Below, in pieces: positions 21,451-34,304 of a stretch of DNA of 64,000 nucleotides. Each line of letters opens with the position of its first letter. Position 1 is the stretch's first letter. Made by a program: the position numbers and the translations under genes. The notes beneath the pieces were generated by a model. The model was not told the DNA's origin. It was given only the letters and a program-made list of their open reading frames with translations, and made no database searches. The stretch is from positions 186,001-250,000 of the forward strand of contig NC_008321.1 in the NCBI RefSeq assembly GCF_000014685.1, read 5' to 3'. The DNA is from Shewanella sp. MR-4. GTDB lineage: Bacteria; Pseudomonadota; Gammaproteobacteria; Enterobacterales; Shewanellaceae.

Positions 21451-22476
21451 ATGTCTTTTCCATATTCGCTAAAGCCGTTTAATACTTTTGGCGTGGAGCA
21501 ATCTTGCTTATCCATGATTGAAGTCCATTCCAAGGCAGAGCTGCAATCGACCTGCTTATCCTTATATCAGTCTAAGCGACCTATGCTTGTCCTCGGTGGC
21601 GGCAGCAATATCGTATTCACCGATGATTTTAATGGCACTGTAGTGCGTGTGTTGACTAAGGGTATTTCCTGCTCTGAAGATGGCACTCACTTTTACCTTG
21701 CCGTTGAGGCGGGTGAGAACTGGCATGAATTAGTTCACTTCAGCTTAAATCAGGACATGCCAGGTCTTGAGAACTTAGCGCTTATCCCTGGCACTGTTGG
21801 TGCTGCTCCGATCCAAAACATCGGCGCCTATGGCGTAGAGCTGTGCGATATTTGTGATTGGGTCGAATATCTGGATCTCGAGTCTGGTAACTTGCTAAGG
21901 CTTACTGCAGATGAGTGTGAGTTTGCCTATCGGGAGTCAATATTTAAGGGCTGTTTACGCGACAAAGCTGTGATTACTGCCGTTGGTTTGCGCCTCCCTA
22001 AAGCTTGGCAACCAAAATTGGCCTATGGTCCGTTACAATCATTTAACGCCGAGACGGTGACCCCAAGGGAGATTTTTGAACGAGTCTGCGAAGTGAGGAG
22101 CGAAAAGCTACCTAACCCAGAAGAACTCGGAAATGCAGGTAGTTTCTTTAAGAATCCTATCGTAAGCGCGGCGACTTATATGCAGCTTGCTGCGCATTTC
22201 CCGAGTATCGTCGGTTATGCGCAACCCAATGGAGAGGTTAAACTGGCTGCAGGTTGGCTAATCGAACATGCGGGTCTTAAGGGTTTTGCTCTTGGTAACG
22301 CGGGAGTGCATGCGAAGCAAGCCTTAGTATTAGTCAATTTAGGTCATGCGACCGGCCAAGATATTTGTCGATTAGCATTACATGTTATTGCGCGAGTGAA
22401 TGAGGTTTTTGGCGTTAAGCTAGAAGCCGAGCCAAGAATTATGGGATTAACAGGGGAGACGAGTCTCGATGTCTGA
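21451..22476 (+). CDS. murB: UDP-N-acetylenolpyruvoylglucosamine reductase
   Basis: FAD/NADPH enzyme making UDP-N-acetylmuramate in peptidoglycan synthesis. Type I MurB features: SLKPFNTFGV at the N-terminus, FAD-binding LGGGSNIV, PGTVGAAPIQNIGAYG, and the catalytic region NPEELGNAGSFFKNP, with a C-terminal Glu-containing EPRIMG. The start at 21451 (MSFPYSL, 341 aa) fits the family N-terminus; an ATG at 21421 (351 aa) has a slightly better AGGGTGAAG upstream and cannot be ruled out. It overlaps birA by 8 bases. Confidence 0.95.
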   Translation: MSFPYSLKPFNTFGVEQSCLSMIEVHSKAELQSTCLSLYQSKRPMLVLGGGSNIVFTDDFNGTVVRVLTKGISCSEDGTHFYLAVEAGENWHELVHFSLNQDMPGLENLALIPGTVGAAPIQNIGAYGVELCDICDWVEYLDLESGNLLRLTADECEFAYRESIFKGCLRDKAVITAVGLRLPKAWQPKLAYGPLQSFNAETVTPREIFERVCEVRSEKLPNPEELGNAGSFFKNPIVSAATYMQLAAHFPSIVGYAQPNGEVKLAAGWLIEHAGLKGFALGNAGVHAKQALVLVNLGHATGQDICRLALHVIARVNEVFGVKLEAEPRIMGLTGETSLDV

Positions 22477-23428
22477 TAACTGGGTGAGAAAACGCGAAAT
22501 ACTGGGATTACTGTCGAGCGAATATTTTGTCTCGGGTGAAGAGTTGGCGACACAACTGGGTATTTCTCGTGCGGCGGTGAGTAAGCATGTGGATGCTTTG
22601 GAAGACTATGGCGTGGCAATTTACAGTGTCAAAGGCCGCGGTTACAAGTTAGCGAACCCTATCTCCCTTATCGACTCTGCTCGGTTAATTCAGTCGATTG
22701 ATAATCGCTGCTTTTATTTTGATGAGATCCCAAGCACCAACGGCTTTATGTTAAGCCATACGGGTGAGCTTAAGAGTGGCGACCTGTGTGTCGCGGAATA
22801 CCAGTCGGCAGGGCGAGGTCGCCGTGGCCGTACTTGGGTTTCTCCCTATGGGCATCATTTATATTTCTCGCAGTTTTGGTCATTTCCTCAAGGGATGGCG
22901 CAGGCTATGGGCTTAAGCCTAGTGGTAGCTTGTAGCTTAGTCGAGGTATTGAAATCCTTTGGCGTTGATAATATCGGCGTAAAATGGCCAAACGATATTT
23001 ACCTTAATTATAAAAAGCTTGCTGGCATTTTAATTGAGATGTCAGGTCAGGCGGACAGTGAGTGCCAATTGATCATTGGTATTGGCGTCAACATGGCCAT
23101 GTCGGAAGACCAAGGTAAGGGCATAGACCAGCCTTGGAGCGATTTATCCGCTCTCGCGACTATGCCGAATAAAACGGATCTCGTGATTGCGCTGCAAAAA
23201 CAGCTGAAGAAAGATATTCAACTGTTTGAACGCGAAGGATTAGCTGCATTCAAATTGCGTTGGCAAGCGGCTGATTTATTCTATGGCAAAGAGATCCGTT
23301 TGCTCATGGGTGAAAATCATGTTGAGGGAATTTGCCGCGGCGTCGACGAACAGGGCGCAGTGCTACTTGAAACCGCCGATGGCACACAGGCATACATCGG
23401 CGGCGAAATTAGTTTAAGGCCGAGATAG
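22469..23428 (+). CDS. birA: Biotin-[acetyl-CoA-carboxylase] ligase and biotin operon repressor
   Basis: 319 aa. The N-terminal winged helix (EELATQLGISRAAVSKHVDAL, residues about 21-41) shows the repressor form. The central ligase domain has the biotinyl-AMP loop GRGRRGRTWVSP and the KWPND motif (GVKWPNDIY), and there is a small C-terminal beta domain. It attaches biotin to AccB. Overlap with murB (ATG inside the murB end) is the same arrangement as in E. coli. Its stop is two bases from the convergent coaA stop. Confidence 0.96.
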   Translation: MSDNWVRKREILGLLSSEYFVSGEELATQLGISRAAVSKHVDALEDYGVAIYSVKGRGYKLANPISLIDSARLIQSIDNRCFYFDEIPSTNGFMLSHTGELKSGDLCVAEYQSAGRGRRGRTWVSPYGHHLYFSQFWSFPQGMAQAMGLSLVVACSLVEVLKSFGVDNIGVKWPNDIYLNYKKLAGILIEMSGQADSECQLIIGIGVNMAMSEDQGKGIDQPWSDLSALATMPNKTDLVIALQKQLKKDIQLFEREGLAAFKLRWQAADLFYGKEIRLLMGENHVEGICRGVDEQGAVLLETADGTQAYIGGEISLRPR

Positions 23429-23429
23429 C

Positions 23430-24380
23430 CTATTTGCGCAACAATACGTGGGACATCAAGTGATCCTGGCCTTTTTGCAGGATCAGATGTGCTCGCTCTC
23501 TTGTCGGCTGGATATTGAGTTGCAGATTGGGGCCGTTGATAGTGTCCCAAATCTTCGCAGCAATCACATTGGCCTCATCATCCGTTAGGCTGGCGTAGTG
23601 ATGGAAATAAGACTTTTCATCACTGAAAGCGCCTTTGCGGAATTGCAGAAAGCGCTCTTGATACCATTGCTTTAATAAGTGCTCTTCGGCATCGACATAA
23701 ATAGAGAAGTCGACAAAGTCGGAAACAAAGGGACGACGTATATCTACTGGTGAATCTAAGCCGGTTTGCAGTACATTGAGTCCTTCTAGGATCAAAATAT
23801 CGGGCTGAGAAACTGTCTGATGCTGGCCGCGAATACGATCGTAAGTCACGTGGGAATAGATAGGCGCATTCACATGGGCTTGCCCCGATTTTACTGCCGC
23901 AATAAATTCGACCAACATCTTCATATCGTAGCTTTCGGGGAAGCCTTTACGTTGCAGTAATCCCTTGCGTTTTAAGTCGGCCAAAGGATACAAAAAACCA
24001 TCGGTAGTGACTAAATCGACTTTTGGATGCTCAGGCCAGTGGCGCAGCAATGCTTGCAAAATACGCGCTGTGGTACTTTTCCCCACGGCAACGCTGCCAG
24101 CAATGCTAATGATATAAGGACTACTCGAAGGTTTTTGGCCGAGAAACTCATCCAAAACTAAGCCGCGTTGTTGTTTCGCTTTAACAATGAGATTAAGTAA
24201 CCTACTGAGAGGCAGGTAAATATCGGTCACTTCAGTAAGTGAAACCTTCTCATTGATACCGCGTAAATTTTCCAAGTCTTGTTCACTCAGTGTCATCGGC
24301 ACTGCGTCCCGTAAAACAGACCATTGTGCGCGCTCAAAGGCAAGGTAGAGTGCTTTTTGAATTGGATTTTTTGACGTCAT
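23430..24380 (-). CDS. coaA: Pantothenate kinase, type I
   Basis: First and regulated step of coenzyme A synthesis. It is 316 aa, as in E. coli. P-loop GSVAVGKST, then VTTDGFLYP with the catalytic Asp, RKGFPESYD, and LEGLNVLQ. The start MTSKNP at 24380 follows AGGAAAG; an upstream ATG at 24434 gives an extension without family support. Convergent with birA with a one-base gap and no terminator of its own. Confidence 0.96.
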   Translation of the reverse strand: MTSKNPIQKALYLAFERAQWSVLRDAVPMTLSEQDLENLRGINEKVSLTEVTDIYLPLSRLLNLIVKAKQQRGLVLDEFLGQKPSSSPYIISIAGSVAVGKSTTARILQALLRHWPEHPKVDLVTTDGFLYPLADLKRKGLLQRKGFPESYDMKMLVEFIAAVKSGQAHVNAPIYSHVTYDRIRGQHQTVSQPDILILEGLNVLQTGLDSPVDIRRPFVSDFVDFSIYVDAEEHLLKQWYQERFLQFRKGAFSDEKSYFHHYASLTDDEANVIAAKIWDTINGPNLQLNIQPTRERAHLILQKGQDHLMSHVLLRK

Positions 24381-24567
24381 TGGCTTTCCTCGGCTTAGGG
24401 ATCGCACAGTACACCATGACTTAAGTATCGACAATATAAAATCTATTCTCTGTGCCTTGTTTGTATATCTAGGTTGAGTATTCGCTGGAGAATTGCTCGA
24501 TGGAGCGGGTTTAAGTGTAAAAAAGCATCATTTGATTGCTTTTTTTAAACAATTCGTCGATTTTAGC

Positions 24568-24596
24568 TTGCACTTAGGCACACATTTACCTAATAT
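24568..24596 (+). promoter_or_regulatory. Promoter of the tRNA-tuf operon
   Basis: TTGCAC, a 17-base spacer and TAATAT, ending 18 bases before the first tRNA. It is the only good sigma-70 match in the gap 24381-24614. Confidence 0.6.
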
Positions 24597-24614
24597 CCCG
24601 TTCCGAAATGATTT

Positions 24615-24690
<76 letters not shown>

Positions 24691-24697
24691 TTTTACT

Positions 24698-24782
24698 GGA
24701 GGGGTTCCCGAGTGGCCAAAGGGATCAGACTGTAAATCTGACGGCTCCGCCTTCGAAGGTTCGAATCCTTCTCCCTCCACCA
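24698..24782 (+). tRNA. tyrU: tRNA-Tyr (GUA)
   Basis: 85 bases with a long variable arm, typical of bacterial Tyr tRNA; anticodon GTA at 24732-24734 in loop CTGTAAA; encoded CCA. Confidence 0.96.
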
Positions 24783-24817
24783 TTTTCTAGGTAGTTAGGT
24801 AGCCTTAGTTAGGTTGC

Positions 24818-24891
24818 GCGGGCATCGTATAATGGTATTACTCCAGCCTTCCAAGCTGATAACGCGGGTTCGATTCCCGCTGCCCGCTCCA
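24818..24891 (+). tRNA. glyT: tRNA-Gly (UCC)
   Basis: 74 bases with encoded CCA; acceptor GCGGGCA/TGCCCGC; anticodon TCC at 24850-24852 in loop CTTCCAA. Confidence 0.96.
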
Positions 24892-24900
24892 AATTTAGTT

Positions 24901-24976
24901 GCTGATATGGCTCAGTTGGTAGAGCACACCCTTGGTAAGGGTGAGGTCGGCAGTTCGAATCTGCCTATCAGCACCA
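24901..24976 (+). tRNA. thrT: tRNA-Thr (GGU)
   Basis: 76 bases with encoded CCA; acceptor GCTGATA/TATCAGC; anticodon GGT at 24934-24936. The Thr-Tyr-Gly-Thr order before tuf is the same as E. coli thrU-tyrU-glyT-thrT-tufB. Confidence 0.96.
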
Positions 24977-25091
24977 GCCTTTCTAAATTAAGCTCCTATA
25001 CCTAAATAATCGGTTCGATGTCATTTATATGCATCGGATTTTTTCTATATGTATGTTTTCATCACCAAGACTCTTGGATTGAGGCAATACC

Positions 25092-26276
25092 ATGGCAAAA
25101 GCTAAATTTGAACGTAATAAGCCCCATGTTAACGTGGGCACCATCGGTCACGTTGACCATGGTAAAACCACTCTGACTGCAGCTATCTCTCACGTACTGG
25201 CTAAGACCTACGGTGGTGAAGCTAAAGACTTCTCTCAAATCGATAACGCTCCAGAAGAGCGTGAGCGCGGTATTACCATCAATACCTCTCACATCGAATA
25301 CGATACTCCAACTCGCCACTACGCACACGTAGACTGCCCAGGCCACGCTGACTATGTTAAAAACATGATCACTGGTGCTGCACAGATGGACGGCGCGATC
25401 CTGGTAGTAGCTTCTACTGACGGTCCAATGCCACAAACTCGTGAGCACATCCTGCTGTCTCGCCAAGTAGGCGTACCATTCATCATCGTATTCATGAACA
25501 AGTGTGACATGGTTGACGATGCTGAACTGTTAGAATTAGTAGAAATGGAAGTACGTGAACTGTTATCAGAATACGACTTCCCAGGTGATGACTTACCAGT
25601 TATCCAAGGTTCTGCTCTGAAAGCGCTAGAAGGCGAGCCAGAGTGGGAAGCTAAGATCATCGAATTAGCAGAAGCACTGGATTCTTACATTCCAGAACCA
25701 GAGCGTGATATCGATAAGCCATTCCTGATGCCAATCGAAGACGTATTCTCAATCTCTGGCCGTGGTACAGTAGTAACTGGTCGTGTTGAGCGTGGTATCG
25801 TACGTGTTGGTGACGAAGTAGAAATCGTTGGTATCCGTGCAACCACTAAGACAACCTGTACTGGTGTTGAAATGTTCCGTAAGCTGCTTGACGAAGGTCG
25901 TGCAGGTGAGAACTGTGGTATCCTGTTACGTGGTACTAAGCGTGATGACGTAGAACGTGGTCAAGTATTATCTAAGCCAGGCTCAATCAACCCACACACT
26001 ACTTTTGAATCAGAAGTATACGTTCTGTCAAAAGAAGAAGGTGGTCGTCACACTCCATTCTTCAAAGGCTACCGTCCACAGTTCTACTTCCGTACAACTG
26101 ACGTGACTGGAACTATCGAACTGCCAGAAGGCGTAGAGATGGTAATGCCAGGCGACAACATCAAGATGAAAGTCACCCTGATCTGCCCAATCGCGATGGA
26201 CGAAGGTTTACGCTTCGCAATCCGTGAAGGTGGCCGTACAGTCGGTGCAGGTGTTGTAGCTAAGATTTTCGCTTAA
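25092..26276 (+). CDS. tufB: Elongation factor Tu, first copy
   Basis: GTPase of 394 aa that delivers aminoacyl-tRNA to the ribosome. G motifs: GHVDHGKT (19-26), DCPGH (81-85), NKCD (136-139), SALK (174-177). It starts with ATG and is cotranscribed with the four upstream tRNAs. It differs from the second copy (41874-43058) at four residues only: E194/A, A250/T, K360/V, F393/I. The alignable region extends into the 3' terminator, which suggests gene conversion. Confidence 0.98.
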   Translation: MAKAKFERNKPHVNVGTIGHVDHGKTTLTAAISHVLAKTYGGEAKDFSQIDNAPEERERGITINTSHIEYDTPTRHYAHVDCPGHADYVKNMITGAAQMDGAILVVASTDGPMPQTREHILLSRQVGVPFIIVFMNKCDMVDDAELLELVEMEVRELLSEYDFPGDDLPVIQGSALKALEGEPEWEAKIIELAEALDSYIPEPERDIDKPFLMPIEDVFSISGRGTVVTGRVERGIVRVGDEVEIVGIRATTKTTCTGVEMFRKLLDEGRAGENCGILLRGTKRDDVERGQVLSKPGSINPHTTFESEVYVLSKEEGGRHTPFFKGYRPQFYFRTTDVTGTIELPEGVEMVMPGDNIKMKVTLICPIAMDEGLRFAIREGGRTVGAGVVAKIFA

Positions 26277-26301
26277 TCGCGAACTTAGATATAGTGCTGA
26301 A

Positions 26302-26326
26302 AAAGGAAGCTTAGGCTTCCTTTTTT
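26302..26326 (+). terminator. Terminator after tufB
   Basis: AAAAGGAAGC, TTAG, GCTTCCTTTTTT. The same hairpin and its 25-base upstream flank recur after the second tuf gene (43083-43107). Confidence 0.85.
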
Positions 26327-26484
26327 GTTTAAGTCGATTATTTACTGGGTTTTGTGGGCTGCAACTGTTGTGCATCCTTGCTAACAAAGTCGAATAAGAA
26401 TACAATCTATGGCCGATTTTTGACCCTGAGCTTATGCTACATGCGTTTCTAAGGGTATTCGGAATGCAGAGTATCTAAAGCGTA

Positions 26485-26512
26485 TTGTAACTGGGTCGTA
26501 TGTCCCTAATTA
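26485..26512 (+). promoter_or_regulatory. Candidate secE-nusG promoter
   Basis: TTGTAA, 16 bases, TAATTA about 40 bases before secE. The match is only moderate; it is the best I see in the 277-base gap after tufB. Confidence 0.35.
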
Positions 26513-26553
26513 TTGTGCTCAAGCTCAGGCCGTATTGAGTAACGGAATAACCG

Positions 26554-26925
26554 ATGACAACAAATACTGAAAACCAGACTAACTCTCTGGATATCGTGAA
26601 GTGGGGTTTAGCGATCCTATTGCTGGCCGCTGCTGTTATTGGCAATCAAATGTATAGCGAGACAAGTGCCGTGATCCGTGCACTGGCTGTTATCGTTGCA
26701 TTCGCTATTGCTGGTTTTATTGCCCTGCAAACAGAAAAGGGTAAGAAAGCCTTAGCGTTTGCTCGTGAGTCGCAAATTGAAGTGCGCAAGGTCGTATGGC
26801 CGACGCGTCAAGAAGCGCTTAACACCACTTTTATTGTCCTTGCTGCAACAGGTATTTTAGCCCTTGTTTTATGGGGTTTAGATGCTGTGTTAATGCACAT
26901 TGTCAATTTCATCACTGGCGTATAG
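26554..26925 (+). CDS. secE: Preprotein translocase subunit SecE
   Basis: Essential small subunit clamping SecY in the Sec channel. At 123 aa it is the three-helix form found in enterics: hydrophobic segments at about 16-33, 43-60 and 95-117, with the conserved cytoplasmic EVRKVVWPTRQEALNTT before the last helix. It is followed nine bases later by nusG, the conserved secE-nusG pair. Confidence 0.97.
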   Translation: MTTNTENQTNSLDIVKWGLAILLLAAAVIGNQMYSETSAVIRALAVIVAFAIAGFIALQTEKGKKALAFARESQIEVRKVVWPTRQEALNTTFIVLAATGILALVLWGLDAVLMHIVNFITGV

Positions 26926-26934
26926 GCACCTCGA

Positions 26935-27486
26935 ATGACTGAAGCTAAAGAAGCTAAAAAAAGATGGTATGTAGTGCAGGCATTCTCTGGCTATGAAGGC
27001 CGAGTTTGTAAGTCACTGATTGAATACATTAAAATGCATGGCATGGAGCAATACTTCGGTGAAGTATTAGTTCCGACTGAAGAAGTCATTGAAATGCGTG
27101 CAGGCCAGCGTCGTAAGAGCGAGCGTAAGTTTTTCCCTGGCTATGTGTTAGTCCAGATGGAAATGAACGATGACAGCTGGCATTTAGTCAAAAGCATCCC
27201 GCGTGTTTTAGGCTTTATTGGCGGAACTTCTGATCGTCCTGCTCCAATTTCAGATAGAGAAGCGGATGCAATTCTGCGTCGCTTACAAGAAACCACAGCT
27301 TCACCGACTCACCGTGTTATTTTCGAGCCGGGCGAAGTGGTGCGTGTTTGTGATGGTCCATTTGCTGACTTTAACGGTACCGTTGAAGAAGTGGATTATG
27401 ACAAGAGCCGCGTAAAAGTGTCGGTAATGATCTTTGGTCGTTCTACACCGGTTGAGCTCGATTTTAGTCAAGTCGAAAAAGGCTGA
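26935..27486 (+). CDS. nusG: Transcription termination/antitermination factor NusG
   Basis: 183 aa. The NGN domain (KRWYVVQAFSGYEG, FFPGYVLVQM) binds RNA polymerase, and the C-terminal KOW domain (EPGEVVRVCDGPFADFNGTVEEV) contacts Rho or S10. It couples transcription to translation and takes part in rRNA antitermination with the boxA sites seen upstream. Confidence 0.98.
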   Translation: MTEAKEAKKRWYVVQAFSGYEGRVCKSLIEYIKMHGMEQYFGEVLVPTEEVIEMRAGQRRKSERKFFPGYVLVQMEMNDDSWHLVKSIPRVLGFIGGTSDRPAPISDREADAILRRLQETTASPTHRVIFEPGEVVRVCDGPFADFNGTVEEVDYDKSRVKVSVMIFGRSTPVELDFSQVEKG

Positions 27487-27509
27487 TTAAATTAAATACA
27501 AAAATCCGT

Positions 27510-27538
27510 TTGGCAACGGGGGCGGATTTCTATATAAT
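27510..27538 (+). promoter_or_regulatory. rplK (L11) promoter
   Basis: TTGGCA, 17-base spacer, TATAAT, then a GC-rich discriminator (CCGCAC). It lies 76 bases before rplK; the leader between should carry the L1 autoregulatory site. Confidence 0.75.
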
Positions 27539-27614
27539 CCGCACCCGTTGTTTTCGGGGGAGCACGTCGGCATGTCGCTGATGCGCGTTTGAACCCAAAC
27601 TGAGGAAATGTCAG

Positions 27615-28043
27615 ATGGCAAAAAAGATTGATGCTTATATTAAGCTACAAGTGAAATCAGGTTCTGCGAACCCTTCACCACCAGTTGGTCCAGCTCTGGG
27701 TCAGAAAGGTGTGAACATCATGGAATTCTGTAAAGCGTTTAACGCCCGTACAGAAAAAATGGAAAAAGGCATGCCTATTCCAGTCGTGATCACTGTATAC
27801 AGTGACCGTTCATTCACTTTCGAAACTAAGACACCGCCAGCTTCTTACTTACTGAAGACTGCTGCAGGCCTGAAATCAGGTTCTCCACGTCCAAACACTC
27901 AGAAAGTAGGTACTATCGCTCGTGCTAAGATTCAAGAAATTGCTGAATTGAAAGCGGCCGATATGACTGGTGCTGATGTTGAAGCGATGACTCGCTCAAT
28001 CGAAGGTACTGCGCGTTCAATGGGTTTGGTTGTAGAGGGTTAA
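27615..28043 (+). CDS. rplK: 50S ribosomal protein L11
   Basis: 142 aa, same as E. coli. The N-terminal proline-rich [15 protein letters not shown] is the thiostrepton and RelA-responsive domain; the C-terminal domain binds the GTPase-centre rRNA. First gene of the L11 operon; rplA starts four bases after its stop. Confidence 0.98.
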
Positions 28044-28047
28044 TATA

Positions 28048-28749
28048 ATGGCAAAACTAACTAAACGCATGCGCGTAATCCGCGAGAAAGTTGACGGTAC
28101 TAAGTTATACGAAATCAACGACGCTGTTGCTCTGTTAAAAGAATTAGCAACTGCTAAGTTCGTTGAAAGTGTTGACGTTGCTGTTAACCTGGGCATCGAC
28201 CCACGTAAATCAGACCAAAACGTTCGTGGTGCTACTGTATTACCACACGGTACTGGTCGTGACGTTCGCGTTGCAGTATTTACACAAGGTGCAAATGCTG
28301 AAGCTGCAAAAGCTGCTGGTGCTGAACTCGTTGGTATGGATGATCTGGCTGAGCAAATCAAAGCCGGTGAAATGAACTTCGACGTAGTTATCGCATCTCC
28401 AGATGCAATGCGCGTTGTTGGTATGTTAGGTCAAATCTTAGGCCCACGTGGTTTAATGCCTAACCCAAAAACTGGCACAGTAACGCCAAACGTTGCTGAA
28501 GCAGTTAAGAACGCCAAAGCTGGTCAAGTTCGTTACCGCAACGACAAGAACGGTATTATCCACACTACTATCGGTAAAGTGGATTTCACACCAGTTCAAT
28601 TGAAAGAAAACTTGGAAGCGTTAATCTCTGCACTGAAAAAGGCTAAGCCTGCAGTTGCTAAAGGTGTATACGTGAAGAAAGTTAGCATCTCTACCACTAT
28701 GGGTGCAGGTGTAGCTATCGACCAAGCGACTCTCGAAACAGCTAACTAA
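28048..28749 (+). CDS. rplA: 50S ribosomal protein L1
   Basis: 233 aa, forms the L1 stalk at the E site and represses its own operon by binding the rplK leader. The signature GPRGLMPNPKTGTVT is present. Its stop lies at the -35 of the rplJ promoter. Confidence 0.98.
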   Translation: MAKLTKRMRVIREKVDGTKLYEINDAVALLKELATAKFVESVDVAVNLGIDPRKSDQNVRGATVLPHGTGRDVRVAVFTQGANAEAAKAAGAELVGMDDLAEQIKAGEMNFDVVIASPDAMRVVGMLGQILGPRGLMPNPKTGTVTPNVAEAVKNAKAGQVRYRNDKNGIIHTTIGKVDFTPVQLKENLEALISALKKAKPAVAKGVYVKKVSISTTMGAGVAIDQATLETAN

Positions 28750-28750
28750 T

Positions 28751-28779
28751 TTTACAAGGTACGTGCATTAGTCTATAAT
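28751..28779 (+). promoter_or_regulatory. rplJ (L10) promoter
   Basis: TTTACA, 17-base spacer, TATAAT and a GCGCGC discriminator, immediately after the rplA stop. It would start the rplJL-rpoBC unit with a leader of about 230 bases. Confidence 0.8.
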
Positions 28780-28785
28780 GCGCGC

Positions 28786-29014
28786 ACTTTGTGGGTTGAA
28801 GCCTGTTTTTGATGCTTAATGCATCATTAATTAGGCTTCCGTCCAAGACCGCAGGTGTTTACTTTAACGGTTTACTTAATTTCCTGCGTAGACGGTGTCA
28901 GGCCCCAGCTAAATTTTTTTACTGGATAATCTGCACCGTAAGTCACTAAATACATAAGTATTTAGTATGGTAAGTACTAGGGAATACCCTAGGTGGAATC
29001 CAGGAGTAAAGCCA
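28786..29014 (+). promoter_or_regulatory. L10 leader (autoregulatory mRNA leader)
   Basis: The leader has visible pairing: GAAGCCT (around 28798) with AGGCTTC (around 28835), GACCGCAGG with CCTGCG further on, a perfect 9-bp inverted repeat at 28945-28966 (ACTAAATAC/GTATTTAGT) and a 6-bp one at 28977-28992 (CTAGGG/CCCTAG). In E. coli the L10-L12 complex binds this leader to repress rplJ translation. Exact protein contacts here are inferred. Confidence 0.65.
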
Positions 29015-29515
29015 ATGGCATTAAGACTCGAAGACAAAAAAGCGATTGTTGCTGAAGTCAACGAAGCTGCCAAAGGTGCGCTATCTGCAGTAGCCGCTGA
29101 TTCACGCGGTGTAACTGTAGGTGCTATGACCGGTCTGCGTAAAAAAGCTCGCGAAGCTGGTGTTTATGTACGTGTAGTACGTAACACTCTGGCTCGTCGT
29201 GCTGTTGAAGGTACTGCATTTGAGTGCCTAGCAGAAACGTTCACTGGCCCAACTTTGATTGCTTTCTCTAACGAGCACCCAGGTGCTGCAGCTCGTCTGT
29301 TAAAAGACTTTGCTAAAGAGCAAGCTAACTTCGAAGTTAAAGGCGCAGCCTTTGAAGGGAATTTCATCCCTGCAGCTGACATTGATCGTTTGGCGAAACT
29401 GCCAACATACGAAGAAGCACTAGCACAGTTAATGATGACTATGAAAGAAGCATCTGCTGGCAAGTTCGTTCGTACTCTGGCCGCCCTGCGCGATCAAAAA
29501 CAAGAAGCCGCTTAA
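29015..29515 (+). CDS. rplJ: 50S ribosomal protein L10
   Basis: 166 aa, base of the L7/L12 stalk. The start MALRLEDKK at 29015 has CAGGAG upstream; a longer frame from 28967 runs through the regulatory hairpins and is not credible. The C-terminal helix that carries L12 dimers is present. Confidence 0.97.
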
Positions 29516-29569
29516 TTTTAAGCTGGCTGCTTAATAAAATTGAATTCAGAACAATAGGAAACATTTGTT

Positions 29570-29941
29570 ATGTCTATCACTAAAGACCAAATCTTAGAAG
29601 CCTTTGCAGCTATGTCTGTAATGGAAGTTGTTGAACTGATCGAAGCTATGGAAGAGAAGTTCGGCGTTTCTGCTGCTGCTGCAGTAGTTGCTGGCGGTGC
29701 TGCTGATGCAGGTGCTGCTGCTGAAGAACAAACAGAATTCAACGTAATTCTGACTGCTCACGGCGACAACAAAGTTGCTGTTATTAAAGCAATCCGTGGC
29801 GCAACTGGTTTAGGCCTGAAAGAAGCTAAAGCAATGTCTGAAGCTGCTCCAGTAGCAGTTAAAGAAGGCGTTTCTAAAGAAGAAGCTGAAGCTCTGAAGA
29901 AAGAACTGGTTGAAGCTGGTGCTACAGTAGAGATCAAGTAA
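29570..29941 (+). CDS. rplL: 50S ribosomal protein L7/L12
   Basis: 123 aa. N-terminal dimerisation domain (DQILEAFAAMSVMEVVELI), Ala/Gly-rich hinge at about 36-56, and C-terminal factor-binding domain (TGLGLKEAKAMSEAAP). Strong AGGAAA before the ATG fits its multi-copy stoichiometry. Confidence 0.98.
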   Translation: MSITKDQILEAFAAMSVMEVVELIEAMEEKFGVSAAAAVVAGGAADAGAAAEEQTEFNVILTAHGDNKVAVIKAIRGATGLGLKEAKAMSEAAPVAVKEGVSKEEAEALKKELVEAGATVEIK

Positions 29942-29960
29942 GCTATTATGTAGCTTACTC

Positions 29961-30013
29961 ACCCAAGCCAATTGGGTGGAGGCTGGCGGTTTTTTAACCG
30001 TCGGCCTTTTTTG
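29961..30013 (+). promoter_or_regulatory. rplL-rpoB attenuator and processing region
   Basis: Two consecutive hairpins: CACCCAA/TTGGGTG (29961-29979), then GGCTGGCGGTT/AACCGTCGGCC with T-run (29981-30013). In E. coli the corresponding gap holds a partial terminator and an RNase III site that set the lower expression of rpoBC relative to the ribosomal proteins. Confidence 0.75.
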
Positions 30014-30183
30014 CGCTATATGCGTCGGCGATTTTTTTTCACCGTTTATCGCCAAATTTTGCAGTCCCTAGCAGAGATTACTGGTTAGGTTCTTGCCATC
30101 AACGGTGATGGGCAAACGTGCTGAATTTAATGACTATTGTTATGAGTTCAGTCTTGGTCACATCTCGCAAGCAGAGGAAACCC

Positions 30184-34221
<4,038 letters not shown>

Positions 34222-34304
34222 GCGCAGGTATTTAGCCGCGTTTGGCAACAGAATGGTGCTCCGTGAGAGCGGAGCACCCGGTTTAACTCCTTCAGGAGAG
34301 AAAC

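Noticed and set aside
25062..25466. Long antisense frame over the start of the first tuf gene, with a near-identical one at 41805-42248
   Set aside because: The similarity of the two frames follows from tuf being duplicated. Strong codon bias in tuf keeps the opposite strand open; no ribosome site or domain is visible.
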